Shown in pieces: positions 9,040 through 19,887 of a DNA stretch of 64,000 nt. The notes beneath the pieces are model-generated. The model was not told where the DNA came from. It did no database searches and saw only the letters and a list, made by a program, of their open reading frames with translations. Position numbers and translations under genes: made by a program. This stretch comes from Motilimonas pumila (GTDB lineage Bacteria; Pseudomonadota; Gammaproteobacteria; Enterobacterales; CBDFNC01). Each line of letters begins with the position of its first letter. The first letter of the stretch is position 1. The stretch spans positions 186,001-250,000 of the forward strand of contig NZ_QZCH01000002.1 in NCBI RefSeq assembly GCF_003596335.1, in the 5' to 3' direction.

Positions 9040-10857
9040 GTGTTAGAAAAATTGAGAAATATCGCAATCATTGCGCACGTTGACCACGGTAAAACAACCC
9101 TAGTTGATAAACTGTTACAACAGTCTGGCACGTTAGTAACACGTGGCGACGCTGAAGAGCGAGTGATGGACTCTAACGATCTTGAAAAAGAGCGTGGCAT
9201 TACCATCCTTGCAAAAAACACAGCAATTGAATGGAACGACTACCACATCAATATCGTAGATACTCCTGGACACGCCGATTTTGGTGGTGAAGTAGAGCGT
9301 ATCTTATCGATGGTAGATTCGGTACTACTGTTAGTAGATGCTGCTGATGGCCCAATGCCACAAACGCGCTTTGTAACACAAAAAGCGTTTGCTCAAGGCC
9401 TCAAGCCAATCGTGGTAATCAACAAGGTTGATAAGCCAAGCGCACGTCCTGATTGGGTAATGGACCAAGTCTTTGATCTGTTCGATAACTTAGGTGCTAC
9501 CGACGATCAACTGGACTTCCAAGTGGTTTACGCTTCTGCGCTTAACGGTTTTGCGACCTTAGACCCTGAAGAGCCTTCAGAAAACATGGAACCTTTGTTC
9601 CAAGCTATCGTTGACAACGTTTCTGCTCCAGACGCAGATCCAGAAGGCGATTTTCAAATGCAAATCTCACAGCTAGATTACAACTCTTACGTAGGTGTTA
9701 TCGGTGTGGGTCGTGTGTCTCGCGGTAAAGTTAAAGTGAATCAGCAAGTAACCGTGGTTGGTGCTGATGGCAAAACGCGCAACGGTAAAGTTGGCCAGGT
9801 ACTGGGTTACTTAGGACTAGAGCGTCATGACGTTGCTGAAGCGCAAGCCGGCGACATCATTGCTGTTTCAGGTTTAGGTGAACTAAAAATCTCTGACACC
9901 ATTTGTGATCAGAACAACGTAGAAGCGCTGCCTCCGCTGTCGGTTGATGAGCCAACCGTAACCGTGACTTTCCAAGTAAACAACTCGCCGTTTGCTGGTA
10001 AAGAAGGTAAGTACGTTACTTCTCGTAACATTCTTGAGCGCCTAGAAAAAGAACTGGTTCACAACGTGGCATTGCGCGTCGAAGAAACCGATGATCCTGA
10101 CAAGTTCCGTGTATCAGGTCGTGGTGAACTTCACTTAGGCATTCTTATCGAGAACATGCGCCGTGAAGGTTTTGAACTAGCGGTATCTCGCCCTGAAGTA
10201 ATCATCAAAGAAGAAAATGGTGAGAAGCTTGAGCCTTACGAAAGCGTAACCGTGGACGTGGAAGAAGAGCACCAAGGTTCTATCATGGAGCAGCTAGGTC
10301 TTCGCAAAGGCGAGATGACAGACATGTCTCCAGATGGTAAAGGCCGTATCCGTATGGACTTTATGATTCCAAGCCGTGGCTTGATTGGTTTCCAAACTGA
10401 GTTTATGACATTAACGTCAGGCTCGGGTTTGTTGTACCACACGTTTGATCACTACGGTCCACACAAAGGTGGCATCATTGGTCAACGTAAAAACGGCGTA
10501 TTGATTGCAAACGCTACCGGTAAAGCATTGACTAACGCCTTGTTTAACCTGCAAGAGCGTGGCCGTATGATGGTTGAACACGGTACCGAAGTTTATGAAG
10601 GTATGGTTATTGGTATTCACAGTCGTGATAACGATCTGACTGTCAACGCCCTAAAAGGTAAGCAGCTAACTAACGTACGAGCTTCAGGTACTGATGAAGC
10701 GCAAGTACTGACTCCTGCTATCAAGATGACCCTTGAGCAAGCAATGGAATTCATCGATGATGACGAGCTAGTAGAAGTTACGCCAGAGAGCATTCGTGTG
10801 CGCAAGAGACACCTGACTGAATCTGACCGTAAGCGTGCTTCTCGCGCTGCTAAATAG
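9040..10857 (+). CDS. typA: Ribosome-associated translational GTPase TypA/BipA
   Basis: A 605-residue TypA/BipA, full length. The GTPase domain has G1 (A-H-V-D-H-G-K-T-T), G3 ([10 protein letters not shown]) and G4 (N-K-V-D-K). EF-G-like domains and the BipA-specific C-terminal domain follow. It acts on the 70S/50S ribosome in cold and stress adaptation and ribosome assembly. It starts at a GTG with GAGG 10 bases upstream. It is divergent from glnA, as in many Gammaproteobacteria, and is followed by a strong terminator, so it is monocistronic. Confidence 0.97.
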   Translation: MLEKLRNIAIIAHVDHGKTTLVDKLLQQSGTLVTRGDAEERVMDSNDLEKERGITILAKNTAIEWNDYHINIVDTPGHADFGGEVERILSMVDSVLLLVDAADGPMPQTRFVTQKAFAQGLKPIVVINKVDKPSARPDWVMDQVFDLFDNLGATDDQLDFQVVYASALNGFATLDPEEPSENMEPLFQAIVDNVSAPDADPEGDFQMQISQLDYNSYVGVIGVGRVSRGKVKVNQQVTVVGADGKTRNGKVGQVLGYLGLERHDVAEAQAGDIIAVSGLGELKISDTICDQNNVEALPPLSVDEPTVTVTFQVNNSPFAGKEGKYVTSRNILERLEKELVHNVALRVEETDDPDKFRVSGRGELHLGILIENMRREGFELAVSRPEVIIKEENGEKLEPYESVTVDVEEEHQGSIMEQLGLRKGEMTDMSPDGKGRIRMDFMIPSRGLIGFQTEFMTLTSGSGLLYHTFDHYGPHKGGIIGQRKNGVLIANATGKALTNALFNLQERGRMMVEHGTEVYEGMVIGIHSRDNDLTVNALKGKQLTNVRASGTDEAQVLTPAIKMTLEQAMEFIDDDELVEVTPESIRVRKRHLTESDRKRASRAAK

Positions 10858-10871
10858 TATCCAGTAGCACT

Positions 10872-10909
10872 AAAAAAAGCCCAATAATTTTATTATTGGG
10901 CTTTTTTAT
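10872..10909 (+). terminator. Rho-independent terminator after typA
   Basis: A long A/T-flanked hairpin: AAAAAGCCCAATAA pairs with TTATTGGGCTTTTT around a short T-rich loop, followed by more T residues. Confidence 0.9.
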
Positions 10910-10942
10910 TTATATCTAGTATCAACTACAGGCGCTGAATCG

Positions 10943-11344
10943 CTATTGATATAGATACTTAGTGAAAATCACTTCAGCAACGGCTTTATTGCCTTCTTCT
11001 TGTACTAGCAGCTTATTGATTGCCTCCAGGCACTCATTGCGGATTTCATCTCGGCCAGAAAGGGATTTTATTTGCTGTTCACTTTTTTGACCAAGAATCT
11101 CTATAATCGCATCTCTCAAAAGTGGGTCATGGTGCTGTAGGATCGTTAAATCACTGGAGTTTTCCAATTGCAACTCGACGGCCATTCTGACGTAACCAAT
11201 CCGCTTTCCTGGTTTGATATAGTTGGTAATGATATCTGGCTCTAAGGCATAATATGCATACCCTGCAGTTTTACCTTCTTCTTCAGCAAAACTAAAAGAA
11301 GAAAAGAAGAAAAGAAGAATGAGTGGTAAAATGCCTTTTTTCAT
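10943..11344 (-). CDS. FliL-like secreted/membrane protein
   Basis: A 133-residue protein when started at the ATG at 11344 (M-K-K-G-I-L-P), preceded by GGAA; the frame extends 15 codons further upstream without a better site. Residues 1-20 form a signal or anchor ending S-F-A. The body has FliL-type features: a beta-strand segment (G-Y-V-R-M-A-V-E-L-Q-L) and L-L-R-D-A-I-I-E-I-L-G, near the family pattern of the C-terminal FliL domain. FliL proteins associate with the flagellar motor, but no flagellar genes are nearby. It may be a FliL paralogue of the kind seen next to ubiC in Vibrio/Shewanella. Confidence 0.7.
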   Translation of the reverse strand: MKKGILPLILLFFFSSFSFAEEEGKTAGYAYYALEPDIITNYIKPGKRIGYVRMAVELQLENSSDLTILQHHDPLLRDAIIEILGQKSEQQIKSLSGRDEIRNECLEAINKLLVQEEGNKAVAEVIFTKYLYQ

Positions 11345-11533
11345 TACGGGTTCCATCTGGATAGCAAACACGTTTAATATAAGAGACAAATTCTAGGTGA
11401 AACTTGAGTCTGTGTTAAGTCTAATACTCGAAGATTTATATCTAAGGCCCATATTTTATTTTATTATTGGCTTTGTTTGATTATATGTATGTCTATTTTT
11501 TGTTTATAAGCCGGTTAGAAGAGGGTGTTCGCG

Positions 11534-12124
11534 TTGTTGTATGATATCACCCATGTAAACGAAGAAATCAAAAAGCTACGTTTCCCCTTAGGTTGTCGGT
11601 CTGACTGGCATCCTGTTCCTCAAGTTCAGATACTCTCCGATGGCCTCACTTCTTGGCTCAGTGAAACGGGCTCCTTAACTGCGAGACTACAGCAACATTG
11701 CAAGCGCTTTGTGGTGCAAGTTATTGGCCAAGAAGAGGTGCCAGCAGACAAGCACGAAATACAGGTATTGGGTAATGATAATAATGGCTTTATCATTCGT
11801 GAAGTACTGCTTTGGTGTGATGACCAGCCTTGGGTATATGCACGTACAGTGATCCCTAAAACAACGATCACCAATTTAGGTCAAGAAATAGAACATTTGG
11901 GCGACAGACCCCTTGGCGCTTTTTTGTTTAATACCGAAGGGATGACCAGAGGCGTCATTGAGGTTGCGGAATTTCAACCGGGCTCTGCTCTTTTCTCTTT
12001 TGCGCAAGCAATCTCTCCACTGCCTATCGCCAATATATGGGGGCGACGATCGGTTTTTAAGATCTCAAACAACGCGCTTTTAGTTCAAGAAGTCTTCTTG
12101 CCTGCAGCGCAGGCATACCGATAA
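11534..12124 (+). CDS. ubiC: Chorismate lyase UbiC
   Basis: Converts chorismate to 4-hydroxybenzoate and pyruvate, the first committed step of ubiquinone synthesis. UbiC features include [29 protein letters not shown] and R-P-L-G-A-F-L-F. The latter two form the active-site regions with the conserved Arg and Glu. The frame opens at a GTG at 11525, but AGAGG (11520-11524) abuts it; the TTG at 11534 lies at proper spacing, so I chose that, giving 196 residues. It is 8 bases ahead of ubiA and co-transcribed with it. Confidence 0.93.
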   Translation: MLYDITHVNEEIKKLRFPLGCRSDWHPVPQVQILSDGLTSWLSETGSLTARLQQHCKRFVVQVIGQEEVPADKHEIQVLGNDNNGFIIREVLLWCDDQPWVYARTVIPKTTITNLGQEIEHLGDRPLGAFLFNTEGMTRGVIEVAEFQPGSALFSFAQAISPLPIANIWGRRSVFKISNNALLVQEVFLPAAQAYR

Positions 12125-12132
12125 GGATAAAA

Positions 12133-12999
12133 ATGCATCAAAAGTTTAACGCTTATATTCAGCTGACCCGGTTTGATCGGCCAATAGGCAGTCTGTTATT
12201 ACTTTGGCCAACATATTGGGCGTTATGGTCAGCAGCAGAAGGCATACCAAATTTATGGGTATTGTTTGTCTTTACAGTCGGTGTCGTGCTGATGCGATCA
12301 GCGGGCTGTGTTATTAATGATTTTGCCGATAGAAAAGTCGATGGTTTTGTCGAACGAACAAAAAATCGTCCGCTCCCGCAAGGGTTAATCTCAGAAAAAG
12401 AAGCATTAACGCTGTTTGGTTTACTCTGCATTCTAGCATTTGCGCTCGTTTTAACGCTGGACTGGTATACGGTTGCTCTCTCTTTTGTGGCTTTGTTGTT
12501 AGCTTTTTCTTACCCGTTTATGAAGCGATATACGCATTTGCCACAGTTTGTTCTCGGGGTGGCGTTTGGGTGGTCAATTCCGATGGCTTATATGGCTCAG
12601 ACGGGAGATCTTAGACCTGAATTATGGTTATTATTTTTGGCTAACCTTAGTTGGACTGTCGCTTACGATACGATTTATGCAATGGTGGATAGGGATGATG
12701 ACTTAAAAGTTGGAATTAAATCAACGGCCATTTTGTTTGCCAGTAAAGACAAGTTAATCATTGGTTGTTTACAAGTCGTTTGCTTAGCAGCATTACTTGC
12801 CTTTGGTGAGGTCATGTCAATGGGCAAGGTTTTTTACTGGGGAATATTGGTTGCCTTTTGCTTGTTCATTTACCAGCAATTATTAATTAGTGAGCGGCAT
12901 GCTCCCAACTGCTTTAGTGCCTTTTTGAATAATAATTATGTAGGGCTAGCTATTTTTGCAGGCATAGCGTTTGATCAACTTGCCGCGCGTTGGTTTTGA
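12133..12999 (+). CDS. ubiA: 4-hydroxybenzoate octaprenyltransferase UbiA
   Basis: A 288-residue integral membrane prenyltransferase (E. coli UbiA is 290) that attaches the polyprenyl tail to 4-hydroxybenzoate in the inner membrane. Both Asp-rich motifs that bind Mg-diphosphate are present: N-D-F-A-D-R-K-V-D near residue 68, and [12 protein letters not shown] near residue 190. About nine hydrophobic segments are visible. AAGGA lies before the ATG. It follows ubiC in a two-gene operon, and its last 25 bases overlap the 3' end of the convergent plsB. Confidence 0.97.
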   Translation: MHQKFNAYIQLTRFDRPIGSLLLLWPTYWALWSAAEGIPNLWVLFVFTVGVVLMRSAGCVINDFADRKVDGFVERTKNRPLPQGLISEKEALTLFGLLCILAFALVLTLDWYTVALSFVALLLAFSYPFMKRYTHLPQFVLGVAFGWSIPMAYMAQTGDLRPELWLLFLANLSWTVAYDTIYAMVDRDDDLKVGIKSTAILFASKDKLIIGCLQVVCLAALLAFGEVMSMGKVFYWGILVAFCLFIYQQLLISERHAPNCFSAFLNNNYVGLAIFAGIAFDQLAARWF

Positions 13000-15371
13000 G
13001 CATTGAGGCTTTGCTTGTCTAGCAATTTGATAAACGTTTCACCAACCAGCTGCCTGAGTATCTCTTCTGTGGCTGGCAAAGTTTGCTGTGGTAAGCGTTG
13101 CCAGCTTATGCTTGCTTGTTTAATCACTATGGGATCTGAGTACTCGGGCGCCACAACTTTTTGAAGACGTCCAAGATGAGCAATAAAAAGCGATAGTGCT
13201 TTTATATCAACCGTATCCTTATCGTCTGTTGCAGATGTGGTATACCTGACTGCGTATAATCGCTGTAATATGGGGCTGATAATGTCTGCGAGCATTTTCA
13301 TGCTTGCTACCGCTTCTTGCTTAAGCAATATTACTTCTGAGATTTGTTCAATTTGACCGAGTTGCTCTAAGGAAAGCAAGACTTGTTGGCTGTACTCTTC
13401 AACCTCTACCGATGATGCCCAAGGCAAAAAGAGCTCAGCTTGAAGTAGCGGGTATATCAACTTCACTTTTTGTAACAAACATGCCTGCGTTATTCCTTCC
13501 TGCTCAAATGCAATCATTCTTACGAGTAGGCTTGGTAAGGCCAGTAAATGAATCACATTATTGCGGTAGAAACTCAGCTCGGTCGCTTGCTCTTGAGTAA
13601 GGTAAAAAGAGGTTAATTGCTCGTTCTTATCAATAGAGAATTTATTCATCGCCGCAGCATGTTGCACCTGCTCGTTGACCGGTAATTCCACGAAGCTGAC
13701 TTCGCTGCTATAGGGTGCTTTCTGCAACAGAGAAGTATACAAGGTTAACTGAGAGCAGCATTGTGCTGACGTTAAACTCTGGTCCGGTGCGTGTAATAAA
13801 ATTAACGCGCACATAGGCAAAGGATTAACCGCTGCGGCTTGGTTCACTCTTGTCATGACGAGGTTGCTGAGATCTTTGACCAGGACATTAATCTCTTTGC
13901 TTGTTTCTTGCTTAAACAGGGTTCTCCAGTTTGGCTCCGCTTGGTCTAAGTAGTCATTTAGGGTGACCGGCTGGCCAAAGTTAACAAATCCATGGCCAAA
14001 ATTTTGCAGTTTCTTGGTGATGCTCAATACTTGCCAAAAAGATTCCTTTTGCTTGGTTGCCCCCTGCATTTCTTTGACGTAGGTTTTGACTTCCATTACG
14101 TGATCATAACCTAAACAAATAGGCACAATGGTCACAGGGCGTGAAGGCAGGGTGCACATGGCTTCTATTGTCATTGATAGCATTCCTGTCTTAGGCGGAA
14201 GCAGGCGACCAGAACGGCTTCTGCCACCTTCCGTGAAAAACTCAATGGCGTAGCGTTTTTCGATTAGGCATGAAAGGTAAGACTTGAATATACTGGCGTA
14301 GAGTGGGTTCCCTTTAAATGTTCTGCGTATGAAAAAAGCTCCTCCGCGTCGAAATATAGGGCCCGCGGGGAAAAAATTTAGGTTAACGCCTGCCGCGATA
14401 TGGGGAGGAGTCATGCCTTGTTGGTACAATATGGATGACAAGAGCAGGTAGTCCATATGGCTGCGATGGCATGGCATGTAGATGATTTCATGGCCTTGGA
14501 TGGCAAGCTGTCTAACGCGCTCTATGTTATTGACGTTAATACCTTTATAAAGCTTATTCCAGATCCAATTTAATACCGTATCACCAACTCTGATGAGGGG
14601 ATAAGAGAAATCAGATGCTACTTCATCAAGGTACTGTTGGGCTTGGGTCTCTGATTTTCTGGTTGTTTGTCCATTTTTCTCTGCGTGTAAGCGTATTGCT
14701 TCTCTTATTTCCCGCGAGCGCATTAACTCAGCTTGCATGTTGTTCCTCTTTGGCAGTTTGGGCCCGGTAGCTGCAAGTTGCTGCCTTGAAAAATGAACAC
14801 GCGCGATTTTTTCTAGCTTTAAGGCCAGTTGTGGGTCGGCTCCTTTGTTTTGATGAAGTTGCCGTAAAGAAATAGGCGCACTGAATCGTATCAGGTTGTC
14901 TCTGCCTCTTAAGATAAGAGTTACGGTTTTTTTAAGCCAATTGGGAGACGAAGCGGTCAGGATTGAAAACCATGGTTTTTGACCTTCATAACCCGGCGCT
15001 CTGCCCCAAAATAAGGTCACGGGGATGAGCTGAATATCCAACTTAGGATTTTTTTTATGGGCGGCCAATAATAAGGCAAACTGGTCATGATAGGCGGTTT
15101 TACTTCGATGTTTAAACAGACCTTGAGGTTTATCCAGGTACACCATACGGTCACAACGAAAGCCGCTTTCTGTGTCCAAATTGGTGCAAGGATCTGGCAA
15201 CGAGAGCTTTTGGCAAGCCTGCTGTAAAGCAAAAACATCACTCGGCGATTCGGTTTTCAAAACGTAAATTATCGGTTTGTCTACCGCCGCTTCAGGGCCA
15301 TTAAAGGCTTCGTCCGTTGTGATTTTACTACGAATTAAGAGCTGCAAAAAAAAACGGGTCAGAGCCATCAT
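12975..15371 (-). CDS. plsB: Glycerol-3-phosphate 1-O-acyltransferase PlsB
   Basis: A 798-residue PlsB (E. coli 807), the membrane-associated enzyme that acylates sn-glycerol-3-phosphate at the start of phospholipid synthesis. The catalytic H-x4-D motif is in P-C-H-R-S-H-M-D-Y. The G-x-F-F-I-R-R block, [11 protein letters not shown] and a later V-P-I-C-L-G-Y match PlsB motifs II-IV. It converges on ubiA with a 25-base overlap. It is divergent from dgkA, the usual plsB-dgkA pairing in enteric bacteria. Confidence 0.97.
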   Translation of the reverse strand: MMALTRFFLQLLIRSKITTDEAFNGPEAAVDKPIIYVLKTESPSDVFALQQACQKLSLPDPCTNLDTESGFRCDRMVYLDKPQGLFKHRSKTAYHDQFALLLAAHKKNPKLDIQLIPVTLFWGRAPGYEGQKPWFSILTASSPNWLKKTVTLILRGRDNLIRFSAPISLRQLHQNKGADPQLALKLEKIARVHFSRQQLAATGPKLPKRNNMQAELMRSREIREAIRLHAEKNGQTTRKSETQAQQYLDEVASDFSYPLIRVGDTVLNWIWNKLYKGINVNNIERVRQLAIQGHEIIYMPCHRSHMDYLLLSSILYQQGMTPPHIAAGVNLNFFPAGPIFRRGGAFFIRRTFKGNPLYASIFKSYLSCLIEKRYAIEFFTEGGRSRSGRLLPPKTGMLSMTIEAMCTLPSRPVTIVPICLGYDHVMEVKTYVKEMQGATKQKESFWQVLSITKKLQNFGHGFVNFGQPVTLNDYLDQAEPNWRTLFKQETSKEINVLVKDLSNLVMTRVNQAAAVNPLPMCALILLHAPDQSLTSAQCCSQLTLYTSLLQKAPYSSEVSFVELPVNEQVQHAAAMNKFSIDKNEQLTSFYLTQEQATELSFYRNNVIHLLALPSLLVRMIAFEQEGITQACLLQKVKLIYPLLQAELFLPWASSVEVEEYSQQVLLSLEQLGQIEQISEVILLKQEAVASMKMLADIISPILQRLYAVRYTTSATDDKDTVDIKALSLFIAHLGRLQKVVAPEYSDPIVIKQASISWQRLPQQTLPATEEILRQLVGETFIKLLDKQSLNAQNQRAAS

Positions 15372-15494
15372 CTTATTATTCGCCTAATATATAATTAATT
15401 TTTGTTATACCTTTGTCATCTCTAAGCGTTAGCTTGCTTACCACAGATAACATAATGATTAGGTTATTTCATTTATGACGATAAGGAAATTACA

Positions 15495-15851
15495 GTGGAG
15501 AAAAATACTGGATTAACGCGCATTATTAAGGCTGGTTATTACTCACTAAAAGGAATGCACCATGCATTTAAGTATGAAGCCGCTTTTCGTCAAGAGCTAC
15601 TTTTAGCCTGTATATTCATACCTTTAGCATGTTATTTAGATACTAGTACCGTTGAGCGTATCTTAATGATCAGCTCAATAGTGCTTGTTATCATCGTTGA
15701 ATTGCTTAACTCTGCTGTTGAAGCTGTCGTTGACCGCATTGGATTCGAGTTGCATGAGCTCGCAGGCAGAGCCAAAGATCTTGGCTCTGCGGCGGTGTTT
15801 GTTGCTTTAGGTTTAGCCATTTATGTTTGGCTGGAGGTCTTGCTCAGTTAA
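15495..15851 (+). CDS. dgkA: Diacylglycerol kinase DgkA
   Basis: A 118-residue trimeric inner-membrane kinase that recycles diacylglycerol to phosphatidic acid. Diagnostic features are the N-terminal amphipathic helix, the E-A-A-F-R-Q-E motif near residue 29, and V-E-L-L-N-S-A-V-E-A-V-V-D-R near residue 76, which holds catalytic and Mg-binding Glu residues. Three transmembrane helices are evident. It is divergent from plsB and overlaps the 3' end of the convergent surface-protein gene by 8 bases. Confidence 0.97.
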   Translation: MEKNTGLTRIIKAGYYSLKGMHHAFKYEAAFRQELLLACIFIPLACYLDTSTVERILMISSIVLVIIVELLNSAVEAVVDRIGFELHELAGRAKDLGSAAVFVALGLAIYVWLEVLLS

Positions 15852-16509
15852 CGATTTTCCAAGAACCGTCAGACTGTAAACACGCTGTGCCGTATGCTTG
15901 TTCCTCTTTGCCACCCACAGTGATGGATTGTTGGAACTCGCGACAAGTATTGCCGCCAGAGTCGTTACCTTCTTTGGTGGCAACAACGTAACCGGACGAG
16001 TCGCCCTCGTTCCAGGTGATTTGCTCGCCTACCGGAGCTGTGGTGGCTTTTATCTGCGCTTCTTCGTGCTCTCGCTGCGCTGATTCGTTGATGTTGTCGA
16101 GAATTTTGAGCGTAATGGCGGTGAAAGATAACCATTTCCACGCGTCGTTATCGTCATGGTAATGGCCATAACCATAATAGGAATGGCCGTAAGGGCGGCC
16201 CACCACTATGTTGTTAACCGTACGCCGGCGCGGCGCAACAATGACCTTGTTGCCGATATTGACATTATTCCCCACATTGTTGTGAGGGTGGCGCATGGCT
16301 CGACGCACCTCATGTTTATCGATCACTTGGTTATGGTGAATGTCACGGCTGCGGTGCTGAATATTATCGCGGTCGAGATCTCGGTGTTCAACTCGTCGCT
16401 CTACTTTGTTTTCTCTGTGCTCACGGCGAACATCACCGCGATCCAACGCGAGAGCGGGCACACTGAGCATCAGGGTAAAGCCTAAAGTTAACGCTGTTCT
16501 TGTTCGCAT
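15844..16509 (-). CDS. RT0821/Lpp0805-type surface protein
   Basis: A 221-residue exported protein with a signal peptide (residues 1-22, A-L-A-L). It has an Arg/His/Asp-rich middle (about 23-105) and a Gly/Tyr/His-rich turn (G-Y-G-H-Y-H-D-D). The C-terminal ~55 residues (W-N-E-G-D-S-S-G-Y, C-R-E-F, a Q-A-Y-G-T-A-C motif, G-S-W-K-I-V) match the conserved end of the rickettsial 17-kDa antigen / RT0821-Lpp0805 family. Its two Cys (in C-R-E-F and T-A-C) could form a disulfide. No lipobox is present, unlike the classic 17-kDa antigen. Function is unknown. Confidence 0.65.
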   Translation of the reverse strand: MRTRTALTLGFTLMLSVPALALDRGDVRREHRENKVERRVEHRDLDRDNIQHRSRDIHHNQVIDKHEVRRAMRHPHNNVGNNVNIGNKVIVAPRRRTVNNIVVGRPYGHSYYGYGHYHDDNDAWKWLSFTAITLKILDNINESAQREHEEAQIKATTAPVGEQITWNEGDSSGYVVATKEGNDSGGNTCREFQQSITVGGKEEQAYGTACLQSDGSWKIVN

Positions 16510-16690
16510 GGGCGCCTCAACGACTAAGGGTAATAGCTTGGGCTATTACCTAGATTGTTGTCTAATTAGTTGATGCATATAGCTTAGTCTAGATATATGA
16601 CATTCTCTAATGACTTTACTTCATCTTTAATATGCGGCCAAAGCATAGCGCATTTACGAAGTTGAGACGCAGAAAACAAACTGCTGTAAG

Positions 16691-16725
16691 GATGAGCCCG
16701 GCGTGCGCGAGGCTCATCGTTTACT
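16691..16725 (-). terminator. Hairpin downstream of the M48 protease gene
   Basis: GATGAGCC (16691-16698) and GGCTCATC (16711-16718) form a perfect 8-bp stem with a GC-rich 12-base loop. It lies about 20 bases beyond the leftward M48 stop. T-runs are weak, so termination is likely but unproven. Confidence 0.5.
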
Positions 16726-16740
16726 TTTAGTCTGTGCGGG

Positions 16741-18180
16741 TTATTGCGGCTTTTGCCACACTTTTTCCTCAAGGATTTTCACTTGTGGTAATTGGCTAAG
16801 CGCCTCTTGGTTTGTCACGCCATTCAGTATCAATAGCATTTCAGGTTTAACCGCCGGACTACTTTGCTTCATCAGAGCGGCTGCTGAGCCATTGGGTGAT
16901 ACGGTTTTAATGTGCAGTGAAGTAATGCTACTGCGCGCTTTGTCCGTTAGAGGCGCAAAGCTTTTCATGGTGCTATCAACCAGATCCAGTTGAGTATTGG
17001 GAGCATAACCAAACATCTGATAAACGTGTTCGCCATAACTGAGCCATTGTTGCTGAATCGTGCTCGCTACGCCTTTTACCTCTGTGGGTAAGCTGACACT
17101 GTAGCTTTGCCCGCCCCAAGCATATTTGTGTGTATCAATTTGTGCGTCATAGCCATAGCGCTGTTGCAACATGCCTTGAAACTTAGCTGCGTGATCAGCT
17201 GCGGTGAACTGAGGATCTGCCATGGTCATACCAATGAGTGCCGTTTGTTGCTTGTTAGCGGCGGCCACTACTTGCGGTTGGTTCATGGTGTGCCACTGGG
17301 CTGGAAAGTCGATGGTAAAGTCGAGGTCGGGGTGTAAAAACACTTGCTGTTTAAATACGCCTTTGGCCGGATTTGGCCCGTACAACAAACCGTCTAATTG
17401 GTTAAGCATAGACGGTTGTACGGGGGCGCTGGAGGTAACCGATATCTCAGGGACCTGCTTTTGAATAGCGGCCACACGCTCTGGCGTGTACGGATGACTG
17501 TCGAAGTAGCTTTTCTCTATTTCTTGCTCTAATTCCAGCTCTACCACGTCATTCATGCGTTTTAAAATATCGGCCATGGCGCTTGGCTGATAACCCGCTT
17601 TGGCGGCGAGGGCAATGCCTAAGCTGTCTGACTCTGATTCATGAGTGCGGCTGTATTTGGCGCTTATCAGGCTGTTGCCCGCCGAGATTGGCGTGTTGAT
17701 TAATGCTCCTAAGTCTTCGCTGACAACACCACCGACGATGTTTCCGGGCAATTCCACCAAGCTTGGCAAGATGCTTGAACGCATTTGTTTTATCGAATGA
17801 TGTTCGCTGACGTGAATTATTTCATGGGCCAGTACGCCGGCCAGCTCATCTTCGGAGTTCATGATGGCCAGTAAACCGCGTGAGATAAAAATGTAACCTC
17901 CGGGCAGTGCAAAAGCATTTGGCGTGGGGTCGTCTAATATTGCGAAGTGGTAGGTGAACTCTGGTTGGTCGAGTTGTGCGACCAAGCGTTGACCAACTTG
18001 AGACACGTAATCGGCGAGGGGATGGCTGCGTTCTACTCCGATTTGTGTCTCGACCATTTTGGCGTTTTCAGCGCCTATTTGTTGTTCTTGTTGCGGGCTA
18101 ACGGCGCAGCCAATCAATACGATAAGCGCTGCGCTTAAGCCGGCAGAGCGCCAATGAATACGAGAAAATTGAATGGACAT
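16741..18180 (-). CDS. M48-family metalloprotease lipoprotein
   Basis: A 479-residue protein with a signal sequence and lipobox (L-I-G-C, Cys25). The M48 catalytic domain has the zinc motif H119-E-I-I-H123 and the third-ligand region E-S-E-S-D near residue 181, with the preceding G-G-Y-I-F-I-S-R-G-L typical of periplasmic M48 proteases. Beyond about residue 260 is a separate domain of unknown type (D-L-D-F-T-I-D-F-P-A-Q-W). It resembles BepA/LoiP-like envelope quality-control proteases but lacks clear BepA TPRs. It is monocistronic, with AAGAG before the ATG. Confidence 0.85.
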   Translation of the reverse strand: MSIQFSRIHWRSAGLSAALIVLIGCAVSPQQEQQIGAENAKMVETQIGVERSHPLADYVSQVGQRLVAQLDQPEFTYHFAILDDPTPNAFALPGGYIFISRGLLAIMNSEDELAGVLAHEIIHVSEHHSIKQMRSSILPSLVELPGNIVGGVVSEDLGALINTPISAGNSLISAKYSRTHESESDSLGIALAAKAGYQPSAMADILKRMNDVVELELEQEIEKSYFDSHPYTPERVAAIQKQVPEISVTSSAPVQPSMLNQLDGLLYGPNPAKGVFKQQVFLHPDLDFTIDFPAQWHTMNQPQVVAAANKQQTALIGMTMADPQFTAADHAAKFQGMLQQRYGYDAQIDTHKYAWGGQSYSVSLPTEVKGVASTIQQQWLSYGEHVYQMFGYAPNTQLDLVDSTMKSFAPLTDKARSSITSLHIKTVSPNGSAAALMKQSSPAVKPEMLLILNGVTNQEALSQLPQVKILEEKVWQKPQ

Positions 18181-18328
18181 GTAAACTCTTATAAGTAGAT
18201 GAAATCAACAATGATATTAACTCTAGCGTGTTTCATTGAACTTGGACAGATCAGCCTGAAGCGGCTTTGCGTTCAATCAATAAAACACTGAGTGGGCGAG
18301 GGTTTTAGGCTCAACGCCGCTGCGAGCA

Positions 18329-18496
18329 TTACTTTACACAGCGCCATGTCAGCTTGTGTTCGTTGCGCACTCGTGCCCATAAATCATTACCATTGGCATC
18401 GCGCCAATAATGGTGGTCACCGTCGCGCTCTTCTACTTCAATGCTGACGGCAAAGTTGTTGACGCGAATGCGCCAATTTCCAGTTAATCGTTTCAT
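18329..18496 (-). CDS. Small 55-residue protein coupled to the MATE gene
   Basis: A short frame reading M-K-R-L-T-G-N-W-R-I-R-V-N and ending L-T-W-R-C-V-K. It is rich in Trp, Arg and Asp/His and has no membrane segment. Its ATG overlaps the stop of the upstream MATE gene (ATGA), a classic sign of translational coupling. Such placement and an intact, evenly mixed composition support a real gene, though I do not recognise a family. It could be an accessory factor of the exporter or simply a coupled small cytosolic protein. Confidence 0.6.
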   Translation of the reverse strand: MKRLTGNWRIRVNNFAVSIEVEERDGDHHYWRDANGNDLWARVRNEHKLTWRCVK

Positions 18497-19887
18497 GGCG
18501 AGTGATGTTCCTCTTCGACTAGGTGGTTCATCCAGCGTTTACTTTTAAAGCGATAAATACAGGCAAACCATTTAAAGATGGCCTCAATAAAAAATAGGCC
18601 ATATATCACGGGGGCCACGGCGCCAAAATACCAAGCGGCCAATGCGGTAATAGGAATGCCAAACGCCCATTGCGTTAGCATATCTTGGTATAGGCAAAAT
18701 TTAACGTCGCCACCGGCCCGCAGCACGCCAACGACAAAAATAGTGGGTAATGAGCGCAGCACTATGCCCACGCTTAAAATAATAAAAAAGGTCTCTGCCA
18801 GTTGTGCCGACGTGTCAGACAAGGCGCCAAAGAGGGCTAAGATGGGCTGGCGCAGTGGATACATACACAAGGCAATGATAATAGTGACTAAAACGCCAAT
18901 AGCCACAAACGCAATGCTTTGATAATACGCCTGTTGATAACGCTTTGCTCCCAACTCATGGCCCGTTAAAGCACCCGCAGCATTCGCAATACCCACTAAT
19001 AAACTTAAGGCAATAGCTTCAATAGGGGTCATCACAGCTAATGCAACCAGACCTGCTTGGCTGGCTTGGCCCATGATGGCGGTATAAGTAAATAATCCTG
19101 CCGCCCAAGTGAAAAAATTAAACGTGGTAGGCAAGGCCAGTAATAAAAAGCGTTTGATTTTGTTCCAGCTGAGGCTTTGCAAGCAATCTTGCCAATAAAA
19201 GCCAATGCCTAAGCGACGGGCATATACATAAAGATAAAGCGCAACGGCTTCAATTATACAGCTGAGTAATGTGGCGATGGCTGCGCCTTTTAAGCCCCAT
19301 TGTGGTAATCCCCAATGGCCAAAAATCAGCAGCCAGTTTAACCATATGTTCAAGGCAATGCCTAAAGCGCTAAACCAAGTGCTGACAGCGGGTAATTGAA
19401 TGGAACGCAGGCCTGCGCCCATTGCTCCTATAAGAGCGACAAATAACAAGCTTGCACCAGTAAGGCGTAAGTATTCGCTGCCAAGGGCAATCACGGCAGG
19501 ATCATGACTAGCCAGTTGCATTACCCAAGGGGCAAAAAATACAAAGCTAAAGCAAGTGAGCAAGGCAAAGACTAGCGAGCACAGGGTGGTTAACGCCATG
19601 CTTTGCCGTATGCCGGAACGATTTTCTGCTCCCAAGTACTGCGCCACTAACATGGCACCGCCCGTGCTGATACCGGCAAGCAAAATGGTCATTACAAATA
19701 AGGCTCGGCTGGCAACCCCCATCGCAGCAACGTCTGCTTCGCTGAGCTGACCAATCATAAAGACATCGACCATGCCCTTACTGGAAAATAAAATGCTTTG
19801 CAGGGTGATAGGTAGGGCGAGGGTAAACAGTTTGCTAATAAACGCGCGATCAGTGTGGCGTAAAACATGACGCAAAAAAGTAGGCAT
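18493..19887 (-). CDS. MATE-family multidrug/Na+ antiporter
   Basis: A 464-residue inner-membrane exporter with about 12 hydrophobic segments arranged as two repeats. The MATE pattern is clear near the start (A-L-P-I-T-L-Q, D-V-F-M-I-G-Q-L, G-A-M-L-V-A-Q-Y-L-G-A) and again in the second half (G-H-E-L-G-A-K-R). It probably exports cationic organic compounds in exchange for Na+ or H+ (NorM/DinF/YeeO-like); the substrate cannot be read. Its stop overlaps the start of the 55-residue gene. Confidence 0.88.
   Translation of the reverse strand: MPTFLRHVLRHTDRAFISKLFTLALPITLQSILFSSKGMVDVFMIGQLSEADVAAMGVASRALFVMTILLAGISTGGAMLVAQYLGAENRSGIRQSMALTTLCSLVFALLTCFSFVFFAPWVMQLASHDPAVIALGSEYLRLTGASLLFVALIGAMGAGLRSIQLPAVSTWFSALGIALNIWLNWLLIFGHWGLPQWGLKGAAIATLLSCIIEAVALYLYVYARRLGIGFYWQDCLQSLSWNKIKRFLLLALPTTFNFFTWAAGLFTYTAIMGQASQAGLVALAVMTPIEAIALSLLVGIANAAGALTGHELGAKRYQQAYYQSIAFVAIGVLVTIIIALCMYPLRQPILALFGALSDTSAQLAETFFIILSVGIVLRSLPTIFVVGVLRAGGDVKFCLYQDMLTQWAFGIPITALAAWYFGAVAPVIYGLFFIEAIFKWFACIYRFKSKRWMNHLVEEEHHSP

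Noticed and set aside
16584-16772. 62-residue leftward frame overlapping the end of the M48 gene
   Set aside because: No ribosome-binding site, starts inside the M48 3' end and spans the hairpin; not supportable as a gene.
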